Assembly: GCF_014269025.2 (NCBI RefSeq)
Contig: NZ_CP077094.1
Span: forward strand, 4,216,001 to 4,280,000
Origin: Pseudomonas promysalinigenes
GTDB lineage: Bacteria; Pseudomonadota; Gammaproteobacteria; Pseudomonadales; Pseudomonadaceae
Length of the DNA: 64,000 nucleotides
Direction of reading: 5' to 3'
A program made the translations under genes and the position numbers. Positions 54,853-62,350 of this stretch are shown here, piece after piece. The number at the start of each line of letters is the position of its first letter. The first letter of the stretch is position 1. Below the pieces are notes generated by a model that worked only from the letters and a program-made list of their open reading frames with translations, was not told the DNA's origin and searched no databases.

Positions 54853-56283
54853 ATGAATACTTCCCACTACATTGGCGGGCGCTGGGTCGAAGGCCAGGGC
54901 AGCGACTGCATTAACGTCAACGAGCCTGCACTGGGCTTGCCGTTCGCCGAACTGATGGCTGCCAGCGTGGCCCAGGTCGACCAGGCTGTGAGCGCTGCGC
55001 GCCAGGCCCTGACGACCTGGAAACGGGTCAGTAGCCAAGCGCGTGCCGCCTACCTGCGCGGTTTTGCCGAACAGCTCGGCCAGCGCCGCGAGGAATTGAT
55101 CGCGCTGCAGATGCGCAACAATGGCAAACCACGCCATGAGGTCGAGATCGACTTGGACGACGCGATCGCCACCTTCGCTTACTACGCCGACCTGGCCGAG
55201 CAACTGCCATCGAAAAACCGCGAGGTGCCGTTGGCTGCGCCCGGTTTCACGGCGCGCACCCGCCTGGAGCCGGTAGGCGTCGTCGGCCTGATCGTGCCAT
55301 GGAACTTCCCCCTGGTGACCAGCGCCTGGAAGCTTGCGCCAGCCTTGGCCGCCGGCTGCACCGTGGTGCTCAAACCCTCGGAAGTGACGCCGCTCATCGA
55401 GCTGGCTTACGGCCAGATTGCCGATAGCCTGGGCCTGCCGGCCGGTGTACTGAACATCGTCAATGGCAAGGCTGAAACAGGCGCCGCGTTGAGCAACCAC
55501 AGCGGTTTGGACAAACTCTCGTTCACCGGCAGCAACAGCGTCGGTAGCCTGGTGATGCGCAGTGCCTCGGCCCAATGCCGACCGGTGACCCTGGAGCTGG
55601 GTGGCAAATCGGCGATCGTGGTGTTCGACGACTGCGACCCGGACCAGGCAGTGCAATGGATCGTCGCCGGTATCACCTGGAACGCCGGCCAGATGTGTTC
55701 GGCCACTTCGCGCCTGCTGGTGCAGGAGGGCATTGCCGATACGCTGCTGCCGCGTCTACAGGCGGCGCTGCAAAAGCTGCGGGTGGGAAACCCCTTGACC
55801 GAAGACGTCGATATGGGGCCGCTGACCAGCCAGGCACAATGGCTGAAGGTTGCCAGCTACTTCGCCACCGCCCGTGAAGAAGGCCTGCACTGCCTGGCAG
55901 GTGGACAGGCGCTGGACCGCGAAGGCTGGTTCGTGAGCCCGACACTGTATACCGACGTGCCCAAGGATAGCCGCCTATGGAGCGAGGAAATCTTCGGCCC
56001 GGTACTCTGCGCGCGCCGCTTCGCCACTGAGGAACAGGCGATTGCCGAGGCCAACGACAGCCGTTTCGGGCTGGTTGCCACGGTGTGCTGCGCCGACCTG
56101 GCACGCGCCGAACGTGTCGCCGATGCCCTGGAAGTCGGGCATGTGTGGATCAACTCGATACAGGCAGTGTTCGTGGAGACGTCTTGGGGCGGCACCAAGG
56201 GCAGCGGAATTGGTCGCGAGCTGGGGCCCTGGGGGTTGTCGGCTTATCAGTCGGTGAAGCATGTAACCCGCTGTTTGGAGTGA
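54853..56283 (+). CDS. Aldehyde dehydrogenase family protein
   Basis: A 476-residue NAD(P)-dependent dehydrogenase. The catalytic Glu is in TLELGGKSAIVVF and the catalytic Cys in GQMCSATSRLLVQE; the NAD site is GVVGLIVPWNFPLVTSAWK. The MCSATSR wording resembles betaine/aminoaldehyde dehydrogenases. Its operon with an NCS1 permease suggests oxidation of an aldehyde derived from an imported N-containing compound, but the substrate is unknown. Confidence 0.9.
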   Translation: MNTSHYIGGRWVEGQGSDCINVNEPALGLPFAELMAASVAQVDQAVSAARQALTTWKRVSSQARAAYLRGFAEQLGQRREELIALQMRNNGKPRHEVEIDLDDAIATFAYYADLAEQLPSKNREVPLAAPGFTARTRLEPVGVVGLIVPWNFPLVTSAWKLAPALAAGCTVVLKPSEVTPLIELAYGQIADSLGLPAGVLNIVNGKAETGAALSNHSGLDKLSFTGSNSVGSLVMRSASAQCRPVTLELGGKSAIVVFDDCDPDQAVQWIVAGITWNAGQMCSATSRLLVQEGIADTLLPRLQAALQKLRVGNPLTEDVDMGPLTSQAQWLKVASYFATAREEGLHCLAGGQALDREGWFVSPTLYTDVPKDSRLWSEEIFGPVLCARRFATEEQAIAEANDSRFGLVATVCCADLARAERVADALEVGHVWINSIQAVFVETSWGGTKGSGIGRELGPWGLSAYQSVKHVTRCLE

Positions 56284-56350
56284 TGGGCCAGAGGTGTCCA
56301 CCACGACGCCTTCATCGCCTTCAAGGCCAGGCGTCGACTAGGACGCATCA

Positions 56351-56378
56351 GCCTCAGCGCCTGACCAGGCGCTGAGGC
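56351..56378. terminator. Hairpin between ALDH and MscS-family genes
   Basis: GCCTCAGCGCCT (56351-56362) and its exact complement (56367-56378) form a 12-base stem with a 4-base loop between convergent genes. No T tract. Confidence 0.55.
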
Positions 56379-56452
56379 GAACACCTGTTGGCCTCAACGA
56401 CATTGGGCTGTAAAGACATTCGCGTTACGAACGGCCCTCAGCGGCAAAATGC

Positions 56453-58855
56453 TCACGAAGGCTCATCGCCCCCGCGCGTGCCTTCCTGCAGCAGCACCAT
56501 GCTCTGGGGCGACGACAGGGCGATCCCCTCTTCGCGCAAGCGGCCCAGAATGGTGAACAGTAAATCGCTGCGAGTGCCCGATACCTGCCGCGGCCCCGCC
56601 ACGAAACCACTCACACCAATGACCATGCCCGTCGAAGTCAGCTCTTTGAAACTGACCGAACTGGCCGGCGCGTCAAGGATCGCTTCATGCTCCTGATAGG
56701 CCGCCAGCAGCAGTTCACGCACGCGGTTGGCATCGGTATCCAGCGGCAACGTCAGCGTGATACCCACCACGCCCAGGGCATTGCCCATGGTCACGTTCCG
56801 CACATTCTGCGAAATGAACTGCGAGTTGGGCACAATCACCGTTGAGCGGTCGGACATCTGGATTTCAGTTGCACGCACGTTGATCCGGCGGATATCCCCC
56901 TCGACCCCTGCCAGGCTCACCCAATCGCCCACCTTCACCGGGCGCTCGGTCAGCAGGATCAGGCCGGAGATGAAGTTCTGCACGATCTGCTGCAAACCGA
57001 AACCGATGCCCACCGACAGCGCACTGACGACCCACGTCAGGCTGGTCAGGTTGATATGCAGGGTCGACATCACCAACATGGCCAGGAACAGGAAACCGAG
57101 GTACCCCACGAGGGTCACCAGCGAGGCCCGCATACCTGCATCCATGTCGGTTTCCGGCAGCAACCGCTCGCTGAGCCAGCGCTTGAGCACCCGTATGGCC
57201 AACCAGCCACCCACAAAGATCAATAACGCCAGCACTATGTCCTGCGGCACGATGTTGAGGTTGCCGAGCAGCTTGCCGCCGGTGCCGTCCCAATCACCCA
57301 GGCTCAGCAGCAACTCGCCGGGGCTCGTGCCCGATGGCATCAACGCCAGCAGGATGGCCATGAGCAGCAGCACCGTGCGGCTGATACCCACCAGCACGGT
57401 GCTGGCCTGCGCCTGGTGGCGCGGTGCCAAGCCCAGGCTCGCGGCCAGCGTCAGCCCCCCTGGCTGGCGAGGCGAGAGCAGGATTTCGCACAGGTCGCTA
57501 AAGAAGGTGGTGAGCAGGTAGGCGCACACCCCGACCACACTGATCCACAGCAGCTTGCCGGTGAGGAAGTAAGCCAACGTCAGGTAGCCGGCCAGCAGGC
57601 TCAGCACGATCAAACCGACCCACACCACGATCACGAACGGGATCAAGCCAGCCAACCCTGCCGGGCGGGGCAGTTGATGCTCACGCAACGTGCGGCGGTA
57701 TCGCACCAGGGCAAACGAGAAAATCGCCGCCACCACCAACGCCGTCAGGCCATTGGTGGCCACGGTCAGCGCCAGGCTCGTGCCGATCACACTGTTAATG
57801 CGCTCGATGGTCAGCATCACCATCAGCGCTAATGCCAGCAGCTTGGGGAACCAGCCCAGGGCCACGGCCACTTCGTCGTGGATTGCTGGCAGGCGCCAGG
57901 ACGGGCGCTGCAGCATCAGCATGGCGCGGCCCAGGCCGCTGATGAAGGCGCTGAACACCACTAGTGTCAGGAAATGGTTGGTCAGGCTGGCAACGTCGGA
58001 GCCCAGTTCTGCGCTGCTCTCAAGGCCCCAGCGCAGCAGCGATACCGACCCTGCGATGGTGGCCAGGGTGGCCAGGCTGACGCTCAGGGCCAATGCGCTG
58101 CGGCGCAGGCGCCCCTCGGGTAGCCAGCGCACCATGGCAGCGGCCAACATGCGCTCGATCACCCGCCGCAGCCAGATCCAGACCAGGAACGCGGCTGCCA
58201 CAGTGGCGATGAAGAACCAGCGATGATCGGCGCTGAAGGCACTGTTCAAGGCAGCCCCAGCTTCACTGCGCAGGTCACGCAGGCGAGCGACATCATCATC
58301 GGTGGGGCGGATCAGGCTCGACCAGAATGCGGGGCTCAACGGACTGGCGGCACGGCTGAGGATCTGCGAGTTGAACTGGCTGCGGCGCAGGTTGACGATC
58401 TGTGTCGACAGGTCGCGGGCCGACTGGGTCAACTTGGCGGCCTGGTCCTGTTCGGCCACCAGCGCCTTTTTCTCGGCATCGAGCTGCTTGCGCTGCTGGG
58501 TGATGCTCGGCGCTTCGTCCGGCTGCACCGGCCCCAGCACATTGAGCTTATCGTCCAGTTTGGCCACATCGGCGGCGCGCAAGGTGCTCAAGGCATCAGC
58601 CTGGCGCTGCACCTGCACGGTCGCCAAGCGCAACTGCGAGAGCACATCGTCGTTGGCGTTGCTGGTGACCCCCTGGCGGATCAGGTCGAGCCGGTCACTG
58701 AGTTGTTCATAGCTGGCGGTTTCATCCAGCGCTGGCAAATCGCCGGCCGCAAGGTTCGATGCGGGTGCCACGGGCGCCGACCAGGCCGGCTGCGCCACTA
58801 CCAACATCAAGGCCAAGAAGGCCAGACAAAAACGGGCAAGGCAAACGCGCCTCAT
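56453..58855 (-). CDS. Large MscS-family mechanosensitive channel (MscK/YbiO type)
   Basis: An 800-residue membrane protein. The signal peptide (1-31) is followed by a periplasmic coiled-coil domain (about 35-190, QRKQLDAEKKALVAEQDQAA), many transmembrane segments, and the C-terminal MscS domain with TM3-like ALSVGIGFGLQQIVQNFISG and the beta domain ERPVKVGDWVSLAGVEGDIR, VIVPNSQFISQNVRN. AGAGGA lies 8 bases before the ATG. It gates upon membrane tension to release solutes. Confidence 0.92.
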   Translation of the reverse strand: MRRVCLARFCLAFLALMLVVAQPAWSAPVAPASNLAAGDLPALDETASYEQLSDRLDLIRQGVTSNANDDVLSQLRLATVQVQRQADALSTLRAADVAKLDDKLNVLGPVQPDEAPSITQQRKQLDAEKKALVAEQDQAAKLTQSARDLSTQIVNLRRSQFNSQILSRAASPLSPAFWSSLIRPTDDDVARLRDLRSEAGAALNSAFSADHRWFFIATVAAAFLVWIWLRRVIERMLAAAMVRWLPEGRLRRSALALSVSLATLATIAGSVSLLRWGLESSAELGSDVASLTNHFLTLVVFSAFISGLGRAMLMLQRPSWRLPAIHDEVAVALGWFPKLLALALMVMLTIERINSVIGTSLALTVATNGLTALVVAAIFSFALVRYRRTLREHQLPRPAGLAGLIPFVIVVWVGLIVLSLLAGYLTLAYFLTGKLLWISVVGVCAYLLTTFFSDLCEILLSPRQPGGLTLAASLGLAPRHQAQASTVLVGISRTVLLLMAILLALMPSGTSPGELLLSLGDWDGTGGKLLGNLNIVPQDIVLALLIFVGGWLAIRVLKRWLSERLLPETDMDAGMRASLVTLVGYLGFLFLAMLVMSTLHINLTSLTWVVSALSVGIGFGLQQIVQNFISGLILLTERPVKVGDWVSLAGVEGDIRRINVRATEIQMSDRSTVIVPNSQFISQNVRNVTMGNALGVVGITLTLPLDTDANRVRELLLAAYQEHEAILDAPASSVSFKELTSTGMVIGVSGFVAGPRQVSGTRSDLLFTILGRLREEGIALSSPQSMVLLQEGTRGGDEPS

Positions 58856-58911
58856 CGAATGTTCCTCTTCACACATCGATATGGCGGTGGATTCTACCCG
58901 CCTTGGTGCCT

Positions 58912-59964
58912 TCAGGTGAGTGCCGTTTCTCGTGCCAGCAGCTGCCGTTTGCGCTCTACCCCCCAGCGATAGCCGCTGATATCGCCGTCACGGCGCACCA
59001 CCCGATGGCAAGGGATGGCCACCGCAATGCGATTGGCGCCACAAGCCTTGGCTACCGCCCGCACCGCTTTTGGTGCACCGATGCGTTCAGCGATATCGCT
59101 GTAGCTGACCTGGCTGCCCACGGGCACCTCGCGCAGCGCTTGCCAGACCCGCTCCTGGAAGGCGGTACCCTGCACGTCTAACGGTAGGTTCAACCCCAGT
59201 GCTGGCGCCTCGACGAACCCGACCACTTCGGCGACCAGCCGCTCATAACTGGCATCGCCCCCAATCAAACGAGCCTTGGGAAACTGATCCTGCAGCTGCT
59301 CGAGCAAAACCTGGGGATCATCGCCCAGCGCGATAGCGCAGATGCCCTTTTCGCTTTGCGCTACCAGGATTGCGCCCAGAGAACACTCGCCGATGGCGAA
59401 ATGCACGGTCGCACCCACGCCGCCAGCCCGGTAGTCGCGGGGTTGCATGCCCAGGCGCTGGGGGGCGCTCTGGTAGAAACGGCTGTTGGAGTTGTAGCCC
59501 GCGTCGTAGATGGCATCGGTTACCGACCCATCCCCATCGCCCAGCCGCTCGCGCAGGCGCCGGGCGCGAAAGGCGCTGGCGTATGCCTTGGGCGTGAGGC
59601 CGGTTGCGGCTTTGAACAAGCGGTGCAGGTGGAATGGGCTAACGGCAAGTTGCGCGCCGAGTTGGTCGAGTGTCGGCGGGCTGTCGCTGCGTTCGAGCAA
59701 GCGACAGGCGCGGGCCACTATGTCTGCGCGCCGAGAAGCGTTCGGCTGGGCCATGCAGCGGCGGCACGGGCGGTAGCCTGCGGCTTCGGCACTGCTGGAG
59801 TCGTTGAAGAACTCGACATTCTCGCGTTTGGCCATGCGCGCCTTGCAGCCGGGGTGGCAGTACACACCGGTGGTGCGCACCGCGTAGACGAAATGCCCGG
59901 CGCCAGAGGCATCGCGGGCTTCGACGGCTTGCCAGCGTTGAAGGTCGGTTGTGAAAGCATTCAT
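58912..59964 (-). CDS. ada: Ada: bifunctional regulator and O6-methylguanine-DNA methyltransferase
   Basis: A 350-residue adaptive-response protein. The N-terminal Zn domain has Cys36, Cys40 (TTGVYCHPGC), Cys67 and Cys70 (YRPCRRC); one of these accepts methyl groups from phosphotriesters. An AraC-type HTH follows (about 90-180). The C-terminal MGMT domain has IPCHRVV with the acceptor Cys at about 319. Methylated Ada activates alkylation-repair genes. alkA ends 35 bases upstream, so both form one unit. Confidence 0.94.
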   Translation of the reverse strand: MNAFTTDLQRWQAVEARDASGAGHFVYAVRTTGVYCHPGCKARMAKRENVEFFNDSSSAEAAGYRPCRRCMAQPNASRRADIVARACRLLERSDSPPTLDQLGAQLAVSPFHLHRLFKAATGLTPKAYASAFRARRLRERLGDGDGSVTDAIYDAGYNSNSRFYQSAPQRLGMQPRDYRAGGVGATVHFAIGECSLGAILVAQSEKGICAIALGDDPQVLLEQLQDQFPKARLIGGDASYERLVAEVVGFVEAPALGLNLPLDVQGTAFQERVWQALREVPVGSQVSYSDIAERIGAPKAVRAVAKACGANRIAVAIPCHRVVRRDGDISGYRWGVERKRQLLARETALT

Positions 59965-59999
59965 TGCGGTTTACCTCGACAGTCGGTTCGGTCGGTGGC

Positions 60000-60623
60000 T
60001 CACGCCCGCCACAGGTACCAGGCGGCAACGGTACGGTACGGGCTCCAGGCACCGCCGAGCGAGCGCATCTGGGCTGGCGTCGGCGCCTTGTCCAGCCCCT
60101 TGAGCCGACGGTAGCCCTCGCGCACACCAAAATCGTCCACCGGCAGAATATCCGAACGCTCCAGGCAGTAGATCAGCAGCATTTCCACCGTCCAGCGGCC
60201 CACGCCACGTAACGTCACCAGGCGCGCTATCAGCGCATCATCGGATAGCTCTTGTGCCTCATCGCGGCTTGGCACGATGCCCTGCAGGCTGGCTTGCGCA
60301 ATACCCTGGAGGGTGGCCAGCTTACTCGCCGAAAAGCCACACCCACGCAGTGCCTCGGGACTGAGCGCCAACAGTTGTGCGGGCGCTGGAAACGTCTGCC
60401 CGGGGAACAGAGCTAGCAACCGGCCAAGTATCGCCTCGGCTGCCCGTGCATGGAGCTGTTGATAGGCGATGGCGCGTACCAGCGCTTCGTAAGGCTCGCG
60501 CTCTGGGGTGGCCCGATGCAGGCATGGCCCGGTAGCCTGGATATGCCGTGCCCAGTCAGGATCCAGCGAAGCCAGGTAGTGCGTGGCTGCGCGGTACGCG
60601 TCAGGGGAAAGGTCGGCAAGCAT
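60000..60623 (-). CDS. DNA-3-methyladenine glycosylase (AlkA family)
   Basis: A 207-residue helix-hairpin-helix glycosylase removing alkylated bases. The HhH is TLRGVGRWTVEMLLIYCL, followed by the catalytic Asp in LPVDDFGVREGYRRL. It lacks the N-terminal domain of E. coli AlkA, as in the Mag/AlkA2-like short form. AAGGAG lies 10 bases before the ATG. It is next to ada, so alkylation control is expected. Divergent from fecI. Confidence 0.9.
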   Translation of the reverse strand: MLADLSPDAYRAATHYLASLDPDWARHIQATGPCLHRATPEREPYEALVRAIAYQQLHARAAEAILGRLLALFPGQTFPAPAQLLALSPEALRGCGFSASKLATLQGIAQASLQGIVPSRDEAQELSDDALIARLVTLRGVGRWTVEMLLIYCLERSDILPVDDFGVREGYRRLKGLDKAPTPAQMRSLGGAWSPYRTVAAWYLWRA

Positions 60624-60748
60624 CTAGCAACGCTCCTTCAGCTTCAGGCCGGTCCAGCATAACGCAGCCACTCATCGGGCAAACGCCGGATCTTGCTCAG
60701 GTAATTCCAGAAACGCCATTGCTCAGTGCCAGCATCCCCGCATAGAAT

Positions 60749-60763
60749 TGAGAACCATTCACA
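60749..60763 (+). promoter_or_regulatory. Candidate Fur box upstream of fecI-like gene
   Basis: TGAGAACCATTCACA matches the palindromic Fur core TGAGAATNATTCTCA at 12 of 14 defined positions. It sits 37 bases before the sigma-factor ATG, which fits iron-dependent repression. Confidence 0.65.
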
Positions 60764-60799
60764 AACGCACATGATCCACAAAACCGGGCCTTCGCTACG

Positions 60800-61312
60800 A
60801 TGCAGATCAACGACACGCTCAAACCGGCCGAGGTCGCTCTGCTCTATCAGTCGCATCACGCCTGGTTGCGTGGCTGGCTGCGCAGCCGGGTCGGCTGCCA
60901 GGAGCATGCGGCGGACCTGGCACAAGATACCTTCTTGCGCTTGCTACGCGCGCGCCAGGTATCACCGCTCAAAGAGCCCCGCGCCTACCTGAGCAGCATT
61001 GCCCGTGGCCTGATGATCGACCAGTTCCGCCGCCGTGCGCTGGAGCGGGCCTATCAGGAAAGCCTGGCACTGCTGCCTGAGGGCGAGGCGCCCAGCGAGG
61101 AGCACCGACGCATCATCCTCGATACCCTCGAACGCTTGGACCGTGCCTTGCAACAGCTCAAGCCGCGTACCCGACAGGCCTTTTTGCTGGCCCAGCTGGA
61201 GGGTTTGAGCATCCCCAAGATCGCGCTGCGCCTGGCGGTTTCACAAGCCACCGTCGAGCGCGACTTGGCCAAGGCGCTGGGCGTTTGCTACCGGCTACGT
61301 TATGCCGAGTGA
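60800..61312 (+). CDS. FecI-like ECF sigma factor
   Basis: A 170-residue iron-starvation sigma factor. Region 2 is QEHAADLAQDTFLRLLRAR and AYLSSIARGLMIDQFRRRAL, and region 4 is LKPRTRQAFLLAQLEGLSIP and VSQATVERDLAKAL. A Fur box lies upstream. It overlaps the FecR-like gene by 11 bases, the standard arrangement of a cell-surface signalling system. Confidence 0.93.
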   Translation: MQINDTLKPAEVALLYQSHHAWLRGWLRSRVGCQEHAADLAQDTFLRLLRARQVSPLKEPRAYLSSIARGLMIDQFRRRALERAYQESLALLPEGEAPSEEHRRIILDTLERLDRALQQLKPRTRQAFLLAQLEGLSIPKIALRLAVSQATVERDLAKALGVCYRLRYAE

Positions 61313-62255
61313 GCCAGCACCGCCACAGGCACAGGTCGACCAGGCCATCGCGTGGCTGGTGAAACTGCGCTTCGATACGCCAAGCCCTGAAACGCACCGT
61401 GCGTTCGAGCAATGGTTGGGCGAGCATCCGCACAATGCCCAGGCCTGGTTGCGGGTCAGCAACCTGAGCGATGAACTGGCTGAGCTGCCGAACGCACTGA
61501 GCCGCAACACCCTGGAGGGTAGCCGGCGCCTGCAGATCCGCCGCCGTGACCACCTCAAGCTGCTGGCGGTGCTAGCGGTCGGCGGCAGCCTCGGTTGGGC
61601 CGCCCGCGAACCCCTGGGCCTGCCAGCACTGATGGCAGACAACCGCACAGCCACTGGCGAACGCCGCCGCATCCAGGGCAGTGATGGCAGCCTTATTCAA
61701 CTCAACACTGCCAGTGCCATCGATCTGCACTACAGCGCCGACTACCGTGAGCTGACGCTGCTGCGTGGCGAGGTCAGCCTGGACAGCAACGCCAGCGACG
61801 ACCGGCCTTATCGCATCAACACGCGCATCGGCGCGTTGGGCACCCGCGATGGGCAATTACTCCTGCGTGAAAACGATCAGGGTGTATTGCTGGCGGTGCG
61901 TCGCGGCACCGTCACGCTATTGCCGAACACCAGCGCTGCCAAGCAGCTGCAGGCTGGCGAAGTGCTGCAAGTGCTGGCCAGCGGCGCCTACTCCCCCGCC
62001 CACTGGCATGGCGACCCGTGGGGCTGGACCGATGGCGTGCTCAGCGTGCAGCAGATGCCACTGGGTGAATTCATCGCCGAGCTGGCGCGCTACCGCCCAG
62101 GCGTGCTGCGTTGCGCTCCAGAAGTGGCGGGGCTGAAGGTGTCGGGTACCTATCAATTAGGCGACACGCTGCGGATCCTCCAACTGTTGGGGCGCAGCCT
62201 GCCGGTGCGCATCGACTTGCGTACGCGTTACTGGGTGAGCGTCGCCGCCGTTTGA
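61302..62255 (+). CDS. FecR-like anti-sigma factor
   Basis: A 317-residue inner-membrane protein. The N-terminal cytosolic DUF4880 domain includes QAIAWLVKLRFDTPSPET and FEQWLGEHPHNAQAW. A transmembrane helix lies near residue 88 (LLAVLAVGGSLGWAA). The periplasmic FecR domain (about 105-320) receives the signal from the receptor's STN domain. The start overlaps the sigma gene by 11 bases, so translation is coupled. Confidence 0.93.
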   Translation: MPSEPAPPQAQVDQAIAWLVKLRFDTPSPETHRAFEQWLGEHPHNAQAWLRVSNLSDELAELPNALSRNTLEGSRRLQIRRRDHLKLLAVLAVGGSLGWAAREPLGLPALMADNRTATGERRRIQGSDGSLIQLNTASAIDLHYSADYRELTLLRGEVSLDSNASDDRPYRINTRIGALGTRDGQLLLRENDQGVLLAVRRGTVTLLPNTSAAKQLQAGEVLQVLASGAYSPAHWHGDPWGWTDGVLSVQQMPLGEFIAELARYRPGVLRCAPEVAGLKVSGTYQLGDTLRILQLLGRSLPVRIDLRTRYWVSVAAV

Positions 62256-62263
62256 ATATTTCT

Positions 62264-62294
62264 GGAAATAAATGAGGTGGAATCTCATTCTCGT
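62264..62294 (+). promoter_or_regulatory. Candidate FecI-type promoter before the TonB-dependent receptor
   Basis: GGAAAT at 62264-62269 followed after 17 bases by ATTCTCGTT resembles the layout of E. coli fecA (GGAAAT, 17, TGTCCT). It sits 57 bases before the receptor ATG. Confidence 0.5.
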
Positions 62295-62350
62295 TCGGCC
62301 TGAAGGGAATAAAGCCCCAACAGCGGTCTACCAACCTTCAGGAGCGCTCC

